From positions 310,001 through 374,000 of the forward strand of contig NZ_FRCX01000005.1 of assembly GCF_900143065.1 (NCBI RefSeq): a stretch of 64,000 nt of DNA. Direction: 5' to 3'. Below are positions 1-7,872 of this stretch, piece by piece (the first letter of the stretch is position 1; every line of letters starts with the position of its first letter). Made by a program: the position numbers and the translations under genes. This DNA is from Duganella sacchari (GTDB lineage: Bacteria > Pseudomonadota > Gammaproteobacteria > Burkholderiales > Burkholderiaceae_D). A model generated the notes under the pieces. It was given only the letters and a program-made list of their open reading frames with translations, searched no databases and was not told the origin of the DNA.

Positions 1-1202
1 GCGGCTCGGGCTATTTTGTCGCGCGCCAGGACCTGCCGGCGGCGCTGGCGCCGGCCGCGTTTCAGGCCACGCCCAGCGCCATCGACGCACTCACGCCGGA
101 ACTGTATTCCGGTGTCTCGGAAGCTTTGCCCGTGGGCGCCGGCTGGCTGCCGCCAGAGTGGTATGGCGAAGACACCATCCTCGACGCCGTGCGCCAGGCC
201 ATGCGGATTCCCGCCAACCGCCTGCGCGGCTATGGCCATCCGCTGGGCTTCCCGACACTGCGCCAGTACATGGCCAGTACACTGGCCGATGAGCTGTTCC
301 CGGTTGAACCGGAACAGATCCTGCTCACCCACGGCGCCACCCACGCCTTTGACCTGGTGCTACGCACCCTGACCCGGCCCGGCGATACGGTGCTGGTGGA
401 AGATCCCGGCTACAGCAACCTGCTGTCACTGATACGCCACCACGGCTGTATCGCGGTGGGCATTCCGCGCGGCGAGCATGGACTGGACCTGGAAGCGCTG
501 GCGCAGCAGGCGGCGCAAACCCAGCCCAAGCTCATGTTCGTCAACACAGTGCTGCAAAATCCGCTCGGCACTTCGCTCAGCATCGCGCAGGCGCACCGGT
601 TGCTGGCACTGGCCGAGCAGTTCGACTTCTGGCTGGTGGAGGACGACATCTACCGCGAACTGGCGCCGCGCGGCGAAGCGTCGCTGGCGGCGATGGATGG
701 GCTGCGGCGCGTGATCCGCGTCGGCAGTTTTTCCAAGACGCTGTCGCCGGTGCTGCGCGTCGGCTCCATCTGCGCCTCCACGTCGCTGGTCCCCGAACTG
801 CTGCGCGTGAAGATGCTGGCCGGCCTCACCACCTCGGAGATCAACGAACGCGCCGTCTACCACGCCATCACCGCACGGCCCTACCGCCGCATGGTGGACA
901 AGCTGGTCACGCAGCTGGACGCCGGCCGCGAACGCGCCATGGGCAGCCTGCGCGAAGTCGGCATGACCTTGCTGGCGCGGCCGCGCGGCGGCATGTTCGT
1001 CAGCGCGGGCTGGCACGATGCGCCCACGCCGGAATGGAATGGCAAGATCATCGCCGACCAGGCGCTGAAGCACGGCATACTGCTCTCGCCGTGCGACTTC
1101 TTCATGCTGCGCGCACCGGAATCGATCTGGTTCCGTTTTAACGTAGCTTACGCAGACCACCCACAACTGCAAACCTTCCTGAGACGCATATGCCGACAGT
1201 AA
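1..1202 (+). CDS. MocR-type GntR/aminotransferase regulator, C-terminal part
   Basis: The frame is open from the left edge, so the N-terminus lies outside the window. The first residues, GSGYFVARQ, match the end of a GntR winged-helix domain. The rest (about 400 residues) is a fold-type I PLP aminotransferase-like domain with the lysine motif SFSKTLSPVLRVG that would hold PLP. That architecture defines the MocR subfamily of transcription regulators, which sense PLP or amino compounds. The stop overlaps the start of the next gene by 13 bases, so the two are probably cotranslated. The effector and targets cannot be read from the sequence. Confidence 0.88.
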   Translation, partial: GSGYFVARQDLPAALAPAAFQATPSAIDALTPELYSGVSEALPVGAGWLPPEWYGEDTILDAVRQAMRIPANRLRGYGHPLGFPTLRQYMASTLADELFPVEPEQILLTHGATHAFDLVLRTLTRPGDTVLVEDPGYSNLLSLIRHHGCIAVGIPRGEHGLDLEALAQQAAQTQPKLMFVNTVLQNPLGTSLSIAQAHRLLALAEQFDFWLVEDDIYRELAPRGEASLAAMDGLRRVIRVGSFSKTLSPVLRVGSICASTSLVPELLRVKMLAGLTTSEINERAVYHAITARPYRRMVDKLVTQLDAGRERAMGSLREVGMTLLARPRGGMFVSAGWHDAPTPEWNGKIIADQALKHGILLSPCDFFMLRAPESIWFRFNVAYADHPQLQTFLRRICRQ

Positions 1203-1849
1203 AAATCAATCGCCGGGTGCTCAACCGCGACAAGCTGGAAGCGGAAATCACCGCCGAAGCCGTGCGCGTGTTTGCCGAATTCGGTTATGAAGGCACTTCC
1301 ATCGCCACCGTGGCGGAAAACGTCGGGCTGTCGAAACAGAACCTGATGTACTACTTCCCCACCAAGCAGTCGCTGTACCAGCGCGTGCTGGATGAAGTGC
1401 TGGATGACTGGCTGGCGCGCATGGAAAGCCTGGCCCACGCCGACCAGGATCCGCGCGAAGTGCTGCGCGCCTACGTGCAGGCCAAGCTCAGGTTCTCGCG
1501 CGAGAATCCGTGGGCCTCACGCGTGTACGCAATGGAAGTCATCAGCGGTGCGCCGCTGTACGGCGGCCAGATACAAAGCCGCGTGGTACCGCTGGTGCGC
1601 CAGGATATCGAGGTGTTCGAGCAGTGGATCAGCGAGGGGAAGATGGCGCCGGTGAACGCGACGCATCTGCTGTTTGCGATCTGGGCGATGACGCAGTCCT
1701 ATGCGGACTTTTCGGCCCAGATGGCGCTGGTCCTGAACCGCAAACAGCTGACAAAGAAAGACTTCGACGATGCCGAGAAGGTCATCGTCGATATGGTGCT
1801 GTCGGCGATCAGCGTGCCGCAGCAGCCTGCTTGCGGCGGCGCGCCATGA
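1190..1849 (+). CDS. TetR-family transcriptional regulator, RutR-like
   Basis: 219 residues. An N-terminal TetR helix-turn-helix (GLSKQNLMYYFPTKQSLYQ, about residues 45-65) is followed by a ligand domain resembling E. coli RutR (motifs ASRVYAMEVISGAPL and FAIWAMTQSYADF). RutR senses uracil/thymine and controls pyrimidine and purine catabolism, so this is a plausible regulator for the nucleoside genes in the window; that link is inference. The ATG at 1190 lies inside the end of the MocR gene. The last 41 bases overlap, tail to tail, the 3' end of the PEP-CTERM gene on the other strand. Confidence 0.85.
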   Translation: MPTVKINRRVLNRDKLEAEITAEAVRVFAEFGYEGTSIATVAENVGLSKQNLMYYFPTKQSLYQRVLDEVLDDWLARMESLAHADQDPREVLRAYVQAKLRFSRENPWASRVYAMEVISGAPLYGGQIQSRVVPLVRQDIEVFEQWISEGKMAPVNATHLLFAIWAMTQSYADFSAQMALVLNRKQLTKKDFDDAEKVIVDMVLSAISVPQQPACGGAP

Positions 1850-2744
1850 AACCGGCCACACCCAGACCAGCCAGCATCATGGCATAGGTCTCCGGCTCAG
1901 GCACCGGCGCCGCGAAGGCCTGGATGTTGGCCTGCTTGAAGAAATTGCTGGCGTTGATCTGCACCTGCGACGACCAGGCATCCACGATCACGTTACCGTT
2001 GATGACGCCACTGCCGCCATTGACGCGGGCGTTCGGCGCCAGCAGGCTGACGTTGGCGCCGGTGGCGATATTGAGCGCGGTGGCATCGCTGAAGTTGAAC
2101 AGCACGTTGTAGCCGTCAAACGCCTGGTAGCCGCCCTGCAGCAGCGCCGAGCTGCCCTTGACATTGACGATCAGCGTGGCGCCTTTGGCCATGCCGGAGA
2201 TGTCGTAGTAAGTACTGTTTTTGAGCCAGCTGGAATCCAGGTTAATCACTTCGACCGACTTGTTGCTGCCGGTGATGTAGACACCGCCCCATTTCTGTTG
2301 AGCGCTGCTGGTCGACGACAGACTCGACAGCGACTTGGACGTCTGCGTCAGGTGCGATTCCACCGTCGCAAATTTCACCGGCGCGGTACCACCCTTGACG
2401 GCCGAAGCCGTGGTAGCGTTACTGATTTTGGATTTGCCGCCGACATAGGTGTCGCCATTCAGGATGTCGCCGCCCTTGAAGGTCAGGTTGCCGCCAGCAA
2501 TCAGGGCATAGTGGCCGTAAGCATCCTTGTTTTTCAGATTGACGGTGTAGGAACTCAGGCTAACGTTGCCAGCGGCAACGATGGCGCCTTCAACGTCCGC
2601 GCTGGGTGCGCTGAAGTCGGTAAAGGAAAACACATTGGCCCCACCGACCATCGAGCTCAGGTCCAGAACACCAGCTTGTGCGGAGCCCAGCGAAGCAATT
2701 GCCAGCAGAAGAACGGAAACAGCGGTTTTCTTTAAGACAGCCAT
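1809..2744 (-). CDS. Choice-of-anchor A family PEP-CTERM protein
   Basis: 311 residues. A signal peptide (MAVLKKTAVSVLLLAIASLG, cleavage after AQA) is followed by a choice-of-anchor A domain (FSFTDFSAPSADVEGAIVA) and a C-terminal PEP-CTERM sorting signal: VPEPETYAMM, a short hydrophobic helix, then ARRRKQ. Exosortase/PEP-CTERM proteins are exported, processed and retained at or released from the surface, often with exopolysaccharide. The start at 2744 is chosen because GGGGAAA sits upstream and the signal peptide begins there; in-frame ATGs at 2756 and 2786 are upstream alternatives. The exosortase must be encoded elsewhere. Confidence 0.88.
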   Translation of the reverse strand: MAVLKKTAVSVLLLAIASLGSAQAGVLDLSSMVGGANVFSFTDFSAPSADVEGAIVAAGNVSLSSYTVNLKNKDAYGHYALIAGGNLTFKGGDILNGDTYVGGKSKISNATTASAVKGGTAPVKFATVESHLTQTSKSLSSLSSTSSAQQKWGGVYITGSNKSVEVINLDSSWLKNSTYYDISGMAKGATLIVNVKGSSALLQGGYQAFDGYNVLFNFSDATALNIATGANVSLLAPNARVNGGSGVINGNVIVDAWSSQVQINASNFFKQANIQAFAAPVPEPETYAMMLAGLGVAGFMARRRKQAAAAR

Positions 2745-2806
2745 GAATTTCCCCATAAGAAACTTAAGTTTCCAACAGGATATCACAATTTAAATTATTT
2801 TGCTCT

Positions 2807-3385
2807 ATGGAAATAAAAATATCAGCTTTTCATCCTTTGTCCCTGACCACCCCGCGCCTGTTGCTGCGTTTTGTCACACCGGAGGATGCGGGCGCCCTGT
2901 TCCGCCTGTTCTCTGATGCCGAGGCGCTGCGCTACTGGAGCAGCGGGCCATGGCTGCACATTGCCCAGGCCGCAGACAATATCGAGCAGACGCTCAAGGC
3001 CTACCAGGACGGCACGGCCTTGCGCCTGGCGATGGTCTTGCCCGACGGCGAGCTGATCGGCACCGTCACCCTGTACGATTTCGACCGCCGCAACCACCGT
3101 TGCCAGATCGGCTACATGCTGGCGCGGCCGCACTGGGGGCAGCGCTACATGCAGGAAGCGCTGGCCGCGCTGATCGCCCATGGTTTCGGCGCACTGGAAC
3201 TGCACCGTATCGAAGCCGATATCCATCCCGACAATATTGCATCCGGCCGCATCCTGGAGGGCCTGCATTTCCAGCGCGAAGGCCATTTGCGCGAACGCTG
3301 GTTTGTCGGTGGCGAGATCTCCGACAGCATCATTTACGGCTTGCTGCGCAAGGACTGGCACGCCGCCATCCATCGCACGCAATAA
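2807..3385 (+). CDS. GNAT N-acetyltransferase, RimJ/RimL type
   Basis: 192 residues. It opens with the RimJ/RimL hallmark LTTPRLLLRFVTPEDAGAL and has the acetyl-CoA loop region GYMLARPHWGQRYMQEAL, followed by ALELHRIEADIHPDNIASGR and a closing EGHLRERW. The family transfers acetyl from acetyl-CoA to N-terminal amines of ribosomal proteins or to small molecules; the substrate is not identifiable. The gene is divergent from the PEP-CTERM gene with about 60 bases between, and no strong ribosome-binding site precedes the ATG. Confidence 0.85.
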   Translation: MEIKISAFHPLSLTTPRLLLRFVTPEDAGALFRLFSDAEALRYWSSGPWLHIAQAADNIEQTLKAYQDGTALRLAMVLPDGELIGTVTLYDFDRRNHRCQIGYMLARPHWGQRYMQEALAALIAHGFGALELHRIEADIHPDNIASGRILEGLHFQREGHLRERWFVGGEISDSIIYGLLRKDWHAAIHRTQ

Positions 3386-3488
3386 CCGGCTGTCCCCGCC
3401 AAAGCGCAGTTGATCGGAATTCGCTACAAACGGCAAAACTGCTTTGATACAGTGATCCCATCGCAACACGTTTTGATGGAGATGCAAC

Positions 3489-3755
3489 ATGAGCAAATTG
3501 AACACGCAAGCAGTGCTGGACTTGATGGAAGAGATCCTGCGCGCCTTCATGCAAACCGTACGCTACGGCGTTCGCCTGATCGGCCGCATGTCGCCGCCCG
3601 CACTGCTGGGCGCCGCGCTGCTGCTGGCGTTCATCTGCTCGATCCTGCCGTTGGCGCTGGTGCTGTTCGTGGTCTTCATGTTAATCAAGCTGGCGGTGGG
3701 CGCCTGCGTGATTGGCGGCCGCCGCGCTCGCCGCAATCAGGAGCACGTTGAATGA
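3489..3755 (+). CDS. Small two-helix membrane protein upstream of histidine kinase
   Basis: 88 residues. A charged N-terminus with an amphipathic helix is followed by a long hydrophobic stretch (about residues 38-75, probably two membrane helices) and a basic tail (GGRRARRNQEH). I do not recognise the family. A GGAG ribosome-binding site at 3478-3481 supports the ATG at 3489. The stop overlaps the histidine kinase start by 4 bases (ATGA), so it is probably coupled to the two-component genes and may be an accessory or sensing subunit. Confidence 0.72.
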   Translation: MSKLNTQAVLDLMEEILRAFMQTVRYGVRLIGRMSPPALLGAALLLAFICSILPLALVLFVVFMLIKLAVGACVIGGRRARRNQEHVE

Positions 3756-4681
3756 AAAAGAATCGGCTGGCACAAGCCGGCTACAACAACGCCAAGAGCC
3801 TGCTGGACATCATCCGCGAGATAGGCGAAACCGCAGTCACGCTGTGGTGGCATTTCTTCGACTGGCTGGCACAGGTCGAATGGCGCAAGCTGGTCATCAT
3901 CTGGCTGTTGTTGCTGATCCTGTCGGCGTCGCTGTTCCACGTCAATGAACAGGCCTGGGGCTTTATCCTCGCCTCTTTTGGCCTCAAGGTGCTGGCAGGC
4001 GGCAAGCGCAAGGCCGAGCTGGAAGCGCGCAGCGCCGAATCGCACGCCGACGAAGAGAGCATCGAACGGCGCGTGGTCGAAGCCCGCATGGCGGCGCTGC
4101 AAGCCCAGGTTGAACCGCACTTCCTGTTCAACACCCTGGCGCTGATCGGCCAGCTGATTGAAACCGATCCGCCGCAGGCCGCACGCATCCACCAGAACCT
4201 GATCGACTACCTGCGCGCCACGCTGCCGCAGATGCGCGCCAAGGGCGCGGGCACACTGGGCCGGCAGATCGAGATGTCGCGCGCCTACCTGGCCATCATG
4301 CAGGCACGCATGCGTTCGCGGCTGGCGGTGTCGGTCGACGTGCCGCAGGATATGCTGAGCGCCACCTTCCCGGTGATGATGCTGCAGATCCTGATCGAGA
4401 ACGCCATCAAGCACGGCCTCGAACCCAAGATTGACGGCGGCCGTATCGACATCCGCGCTGCGGTCGACAACCAGATGCTGCAAGTGGATGTGATTGATGA
4501 CGGCGTCGGTTTCAATCCTTTCTCCAGCGATGGCGTCGGCCTGGCCAATGTGCGCGAACGCCTGCGTATCCAGTACGGCAACCGCGCGCAACTGGTGATT
4601 GAGGCGCCGCTGACCGGCGGCACACGCGCCAGCATCCGCGTGCCATATGCGCCGGACATTTTTGCAGGAGCGCCCAAATGA
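3752..4681 (+). CDS. Sensor histidine kinase, LytS/YpdA (HisKA_5-like) family
   Basis: 309 residues. One or two membrane helices (about residues 47-85) precede a coiled linker rich in Glu/Arg. The dimerisation/phosphoacceptor motif is VEPHFLFNTLALIGQL, with His123 as the expected phosphorylated residue. The ATPase domain has the N-box LIENAIKHGLEP and the G-box GVGLANVRERL. There is no large periplasmic sensor domain. It overlaps the response regulator gene by 4 bases (ATGA). The pair is a LytS/LytR-type membrane signalling system. Confidence 0.92.
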   Translation: MKKNRLAQAGYNNAKSLLDIIREIGETAVTLWWHFFDWLAQVEWRKLVIIWLLLLILSASLFHVNEQAWGFILASFGLKVLAGGKRKAELEARSAESHADEESIERRVVEARMAALQAQVEPHFLFNTLALIGQLIETDPPQAARIHQNLIDYLRATLPQMRAKGAGTLGRQIEMSRAYLAIMQARMRSRLAVSVDVPQDMLSATFPVMMLQILIENAIKHGLEPKIDGGRIDIRAAVDNQMLQVDVIDDGVGFNPFSSDGVGLANVRERLRIQYGNRAQLVIEAPLTGGTRASIRVPYAPDIFAGAPK

Positions 4682-5439
4682 ACCGTCCCACCGCATTAAT
4701 CGCTGACGACGAGGAAGGCATGCGCCAGCAGCTGCGCAGCCGCCTGCAGGATGTGTGGCCGGCGCTCGACATCGTGGCGGAGGCAGCCAACGGCATCGAG
4801 GCTGTGGCGCTCGCTGGCCAGCATCAGCCCGACATCGTGTTCCTGGATATCCGCATGCCGGGGCTGTCCGGCATCGAAGCGGCGCGCATGCTGTTCAACC
4901 GCTGTCACCTGGTGTTTGTCACCGCCTACGACCAGTATGCAATTGAAGCGTTTGAACAGGGTGCGCTCGACTATCTGCTCAAGCCCGTGGGCGGCGAGCG
5001 CCTCAAGACCACCTGCGCGCGCCTGCAGACGCTGATCGGACAGCAGCCGTCCAATATCGAGCGGCAGCTGAGCCAGTTGCTGTCGCATCACAGCAAGCCC
5101 GCCGCCAAGCAGGAATACCTGCGCTGGATACAGGCGGTGGTGGGCGCCAACCTGCGCATGATCTCCACGCGTGAAGTGCTGTTCTTCCAGGCTGATGAAA
5201 AGTACACGCGCGTGCAGACCGAGCAGTCTGAAGTCCTGATACGCAAAACGCTCAAGGAGCTCGCCGACGAGCTCGATCCCAACGAATTCTGGCGCATCCA
5301 CCGCTCCACGCTGGTGCGCGTGGATGCGATTGAAGAAGTGACGCGTGATCTGCGCGGGCGGCAAATGGTCCGCATCCGCAATCATCCGGAGCTATTGGAA
5401 GTGAGCCGCGGCCACACGCATTTATTCCAGCAAATGTAA
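4678..5439 (+). CDS. LytTR-family response regulator
   Basis: 253 residues. An N-terminal receiver domain has the acidic pair Asp10/Asp11, phosphoacceptor Asp57 (VFLDIRMPG) and Lys102 (YLLKPV). A C-terminal LytTR DNA-binding domain follows (ANLRMISTREVLFFQADEKY ... FWRIHRSTLVRVDAI). It is the partner of the kinase immediately upstream and translationally coupled to it. Targets are unknown; LytTR regulators typically bind paired direct repeats. Confidence 0.93.
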   Translation: MNRPTALIADDEEGMRQQLRSRLQDVWPALDIVAEAANGIEAVALAGQHQPDIVFLDIRMPGLSGIEAARMLFNRCHLVFVTAYDQYAIEAFEQGALDYLLKPVGGERLKTTCARLQTLIGQQPSNIERQLSQLLSHHSKPAAKQEYLRWIQAVVGANLRMISTREVLFFQADEKYTRVQTEQSEVLIRKTLKELADELDPNEFWRIHRSTLVRVDAIEEVTRDLRGRQMVRIRNHPELLEVSRGHTHLFQQM

Positions 5440-5494
5440 CGTGCTCCCGCTGTCGTTGGGACTATACTGGACAGCTCAACTGAGGGAGGGAACG

Positions 5495-5935
5495 ATGTCC
5501 AGCATACCCAAGCAAACCACCAGCAGCGTCATGCCCTGCATGCGCTACCGCGATGCCCCCGCCGCCATCGAATGGCTGTGCAACACCTTCGGCTTTGTAC
5601 CACAGCTGATCGTGCCCGACGGCGACGGCGGCATCGCCCACGCCCAGCTCGCGTTCGGCAACAGCATGATTATGCTGGGCTCCGCCTTCGATACGGAATA
5701 TGGCCGACTGCTCAAGCAGCCGGTGGAAATCGGCGGCTTCGCCACCCAAAGCACTTATCTGGTGGTGAACGACGCCGACGTCGTCTACGGCCGCGTACTC
5801 GAAGCCGGCGGCCGCATTCTGCTGGACATCAAGGACGAGGACTACGGCGGCCGCGGCTTTACCTGCAGCGATCTTGAAGGCCATGTCTGGAGTATCGGCA
5901 CTTACGATCCCTACAAGCCTGCAAACCAGTTATAG
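5495..5935 (+). CDS. VOC (glyoxalase/bleomycin-resistance) family protein
   Basis: 146 residues from the ATG at 5495, which follows a strong GAGGGAGGG ribosome-binding site at 5482-5490; a more upstream in-frame start at 5441 lacks such support. Two beta-alpha-beta-beta-beta modules are visible (VMPCMRYRDAPAAIEWLCNT and STYLVVNDADVVYGRVLEAG), ending in DLEGHVWSIGTYDP, as in PhnB/YdcJ-like VOC proteins. The substrate is unknown. TATACT at 5463-5468 could be a -10 element. The 3' end overlaps the molybdopterin oxidoreductase gene tail to tail by 25 bases. Confidence 0.85.
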   Translation: MSSIPKQTTSSVMPCMRYRDAPAAIEWLCNTFGFVPQLIVPDGDGGIAHAQLAFGNSMIMLGSAFDTEYGRLLKQPVEIGGFATQSTYLVVNDADVVYGRVLEAGGRILLDIKDEDYGGRGFTCSDLEGHVWSIGTYDPYKPANQL

Positions 5936-6618
5936 CCGTGCAGGTCTTCCCAGTATCCGCTGGTGAACCGGTTCGTGACGACCAGGCCCGTCAAGTGTTT
6001 GGGATTCTTGAATCCCAGCTTGGTGGGAATGCGCAAGCGTAGCGGAAAACCAAACTCGTCCGGCAAACTATCCTGACCGTTGAAGCCAAACGCCAGCATG
6101 GTTTGCGGATGCAGCGCGCTTGCCATATCGATGCTGGTGTAATAGCCATCCGCGCAAGTGAACGCGACATATTTTGCGCTGATGTCCGCACCAAGCAGCG
6201 CAAGAAAATGCCACAAGGGCACGCCCGTCCATTGGCCGATGGCGCTCCAGCCCTCAATGCAAACGAGCCGCGTAATTTCAGTGCGCGGCGGCAGCGCCTT
6301 GAGCTGCTTCAGCGTCCACGCACCTGGCTTGCGGACCAGACCATCGACTTTGAAGCGCCATTGCTGCTCATCGATTTCGGGCACCGACGCTTCCGAATAA
6401 AAAGCATTGAAGCGAAACGGCAGCGTCAACTCACTCTGCGCGAAAGTCGGCGCCAGCGTCTGCGGGCGAAACAGCGCGGCTTGCGCCACATCGTTGAAAC
6501 GTGAGACGCGCTTTAGTGCGGCTTCCACCGTTGCCCCGTCCGGCAGCAGTGCCAGCGCGGCGCCACCCAGTGACAGGCGCAGCAACTGGCGGCGGCCAGT
6601 CCAGATCTTTTGCGTCAT
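5911..6618 (-). CDS. Molybdopterin-dependent oxidoreductase, sulfite oxidase fold
   Basis: 235 residues. A probable Tat-type signal (TGRRQLLRLS plus a hydrophobic segment) precedes an oxidoreductase molybdopterin-binding domain. The motif RLVCIEGWS places Cys120 where this fold coordinates molybdenum. Such proteins act in the periplasm and receive or donate electrons through a membrane cytochrome b, which is the gene immediately upstream (ATGA overlap). The substrate is unknown. The start at 6618 is chosen for the twin-arginine signal and overlap. Confidence 0.85.
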   Translation of the reverse strand: MTQKIWTGRRQLLRLSLGGAALALLPDGATVEAALKRVSRFNDVAQAALFRPQTLAPTFAQSELTLPFRFNAFYSEASVPEIDEQQWRFKVDGLVRKPGAWTLKQLKALPPRTEITRLVCIEGWSAIGQWTGVPLWHFLALLGADISAKYVAFTCADGYYTSIDMASALHPQTMLAFGFNGQDSLPDEFGFPLRLRIPTKLGFKNPKHLTGLVVTNRFTSGYWEDLHGYNWFAGL

Positions 6619-7157
6619 TTTCTGATTCCTAACATCGCCAACAACAGGCGCGGCGACAGCAGCGCCAGAGAAATATGCCCGCAAGCGAACACGGTCAGCA
6701 AACCCATACCCATGAAATGCGCTTGCCGCGCCATCTGATAGCCACCGAACGCCTGCGTCAGCCACTGCAGCTGCACCGGCTTCCAGATGGCCAGACCGGA
6801 CAACGTCATCATCGTCAGCAGGCACAGCACACCGAGATATGCAAGCTGCTGCACGCGGCTGCGTCCATGTCCGCCGTGACTGTCATCCGGCGACAAATAC
6901 AGGCGCCGCAGACGGCCGCTCAGCAACAACAGGCTGACAGCGACCAGGCCATTCGCCGCCAGCAGCCACATGCCGGCGAAATGCCACAGCAGCGCGCCTG
7001 GCAGGCTGCCGCCCAATGTCAGGTAGCGTGGAAAGCTGCCGATCCAGAACGGATCGGCGTTGTAGACCTGCCAGCCACTGCCCAGCATCACTGCAAAGAC
7101 GACAGCATTTGTCCAGTGACACAGCCGCACCCACAGCGGCGGCGCAATAGCAGACAT
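6615..7157 (-). CDS. Cytochrome b561-type membrane electron carrier
   Basis: 180 residues, four predicted membrane helices. Histidines in the helices (RLCHWTNAVVF, ALLWHFAGMW, QAHFMGMGLL, FACGHISLAL) are positioned as heme ligands of the hydrogenase/formate-dehydrogenase b-type cytochrome family. It likely passes electrons between quinones and the molybdopterin protein encoded next. The start shares one base with the preceding stop (TGATG) and its stop overlaps the next start (ATGA), so the three minus-strand genes form a tight operon. Confidence 0.85.
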   Translation of the reverse strand: MSAIAPPLWVRLCHWTNAVVFAVMLGSGWQVYNADPFWIGSFPRYLTLGGSLPGALLWHFAGMWLLAANGLVAVSLLLLSGRLRRLYLSPDDSHGGHGRSRVQQLAYLGVLCLLTMMTLSGLAIWKPVQLQWLTQAFGGYQMARQAHFMGMGLLTVFACGHISLALLSPRLLLAMLGIRK

Positions 7158-7759
7158 CAGATCGGTGGCAGGAAGCCATCACGGCCAACCAGCACCGCAT
7201 TGGCGCTGGTCACGCCATCCGCCCCCACAGCGCCGATCACCAGCACCTTGGCGCCCACGACAATCAGCTCACGCTTACCCGGCACGAACTGGCCGTAGAC
7301 GGTGGCGTTATCCAGCACGACCTGCTGCGTCTTTTCGCCGAAGTGCATTTCCAGTTCGGTGGCGCTGGCCTTCTTGCTCACCTTGGCGACGGTGGCGTTG
7401 GTCATCGTGCTGCGGTCGCCCATATCCCACGGGAAGTGGCCTTCGTTCATGCCGCGCGCGGCGTCGGGGAAAACCATCACGCCCATGGCGCGCACCTTGC
7501 CTTGGGGCGCCGGCGCGGCGGCGATACCGAGGTAGGCGTTTTCCTTGATGGCTGCGGCGGTGCTGCGCGAGACATCGAGCACCTGCGCCTGCTCCGGCAG
7601 TTTCACCGTGGTTTTCACGCCCTTGCGGTCGGTAACAGTGAGTTCAGTGGCGCTCACGGCGCTGACCTCGCCGCGCAGATGCACCTGGCGATCGGCGGCA
7701 AAACCGGCGCTTGCGGTCACGAGGGCGGCACTGGCGACCAGTAGATTGAGCAGTTTCAT
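7157..7759 (-). CDS. Periplasmic DUF5666-like beta-barrel-domain protein
   Basis: 200 residues with a clear signal peptide (MKLLNLLVASAALVTASAGF, cleavage near AAD). The mature part has repeated small beta motifs (VHLRGEVSAVSATELTVTDR ... GAKVLVIGAVGADGVTSANAV) typical of DUF5666/OB-like periplasmic proteins. First gene of the operon with cytochrome b and the molybdopterin oxidoreductase; it may be a structural or substrate-binding accessory. Function not assigned. Confidence 0.75.
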   Translation of the reverse strand: MKLLNLLVASAALVTASAGFAADRQVHLRGEVSAVSATELTVTDRKGVKTTVKLPEQAQVLDVSRSTAAAIKENAYLGIAAAPAPQGKVRAMGVMVFPDAARGMNEGHFPWDMGDRSTMTNATVAKVSKKASATELEMHFGEKTQQVVLDNATVYGQFVPGKRELIVVGAKVLVIGAVGADGVTSANAVLVGRDGFLPPI

Positions 7760-7872
7760 GGCATTCCTTGATTGAGTGAACGAGAGCCAGCACTATGCCG
7801 CCCTGCCCTGGCGGCCGCCATCGGTCAAACATCCGATGCCGGCCGGACGGCGTGGGTCGCTATAATCGCGCC

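Noticed and set aside
3737..4696. Long open frames antisense to the kinase gene and to many other genes (also 12515-14884, 23173-25821, 50566-54000)
   Set aside because: High GC removes stop codons opposite real genes; these lack domain patterns while the other strand encodes recognisable proteins.
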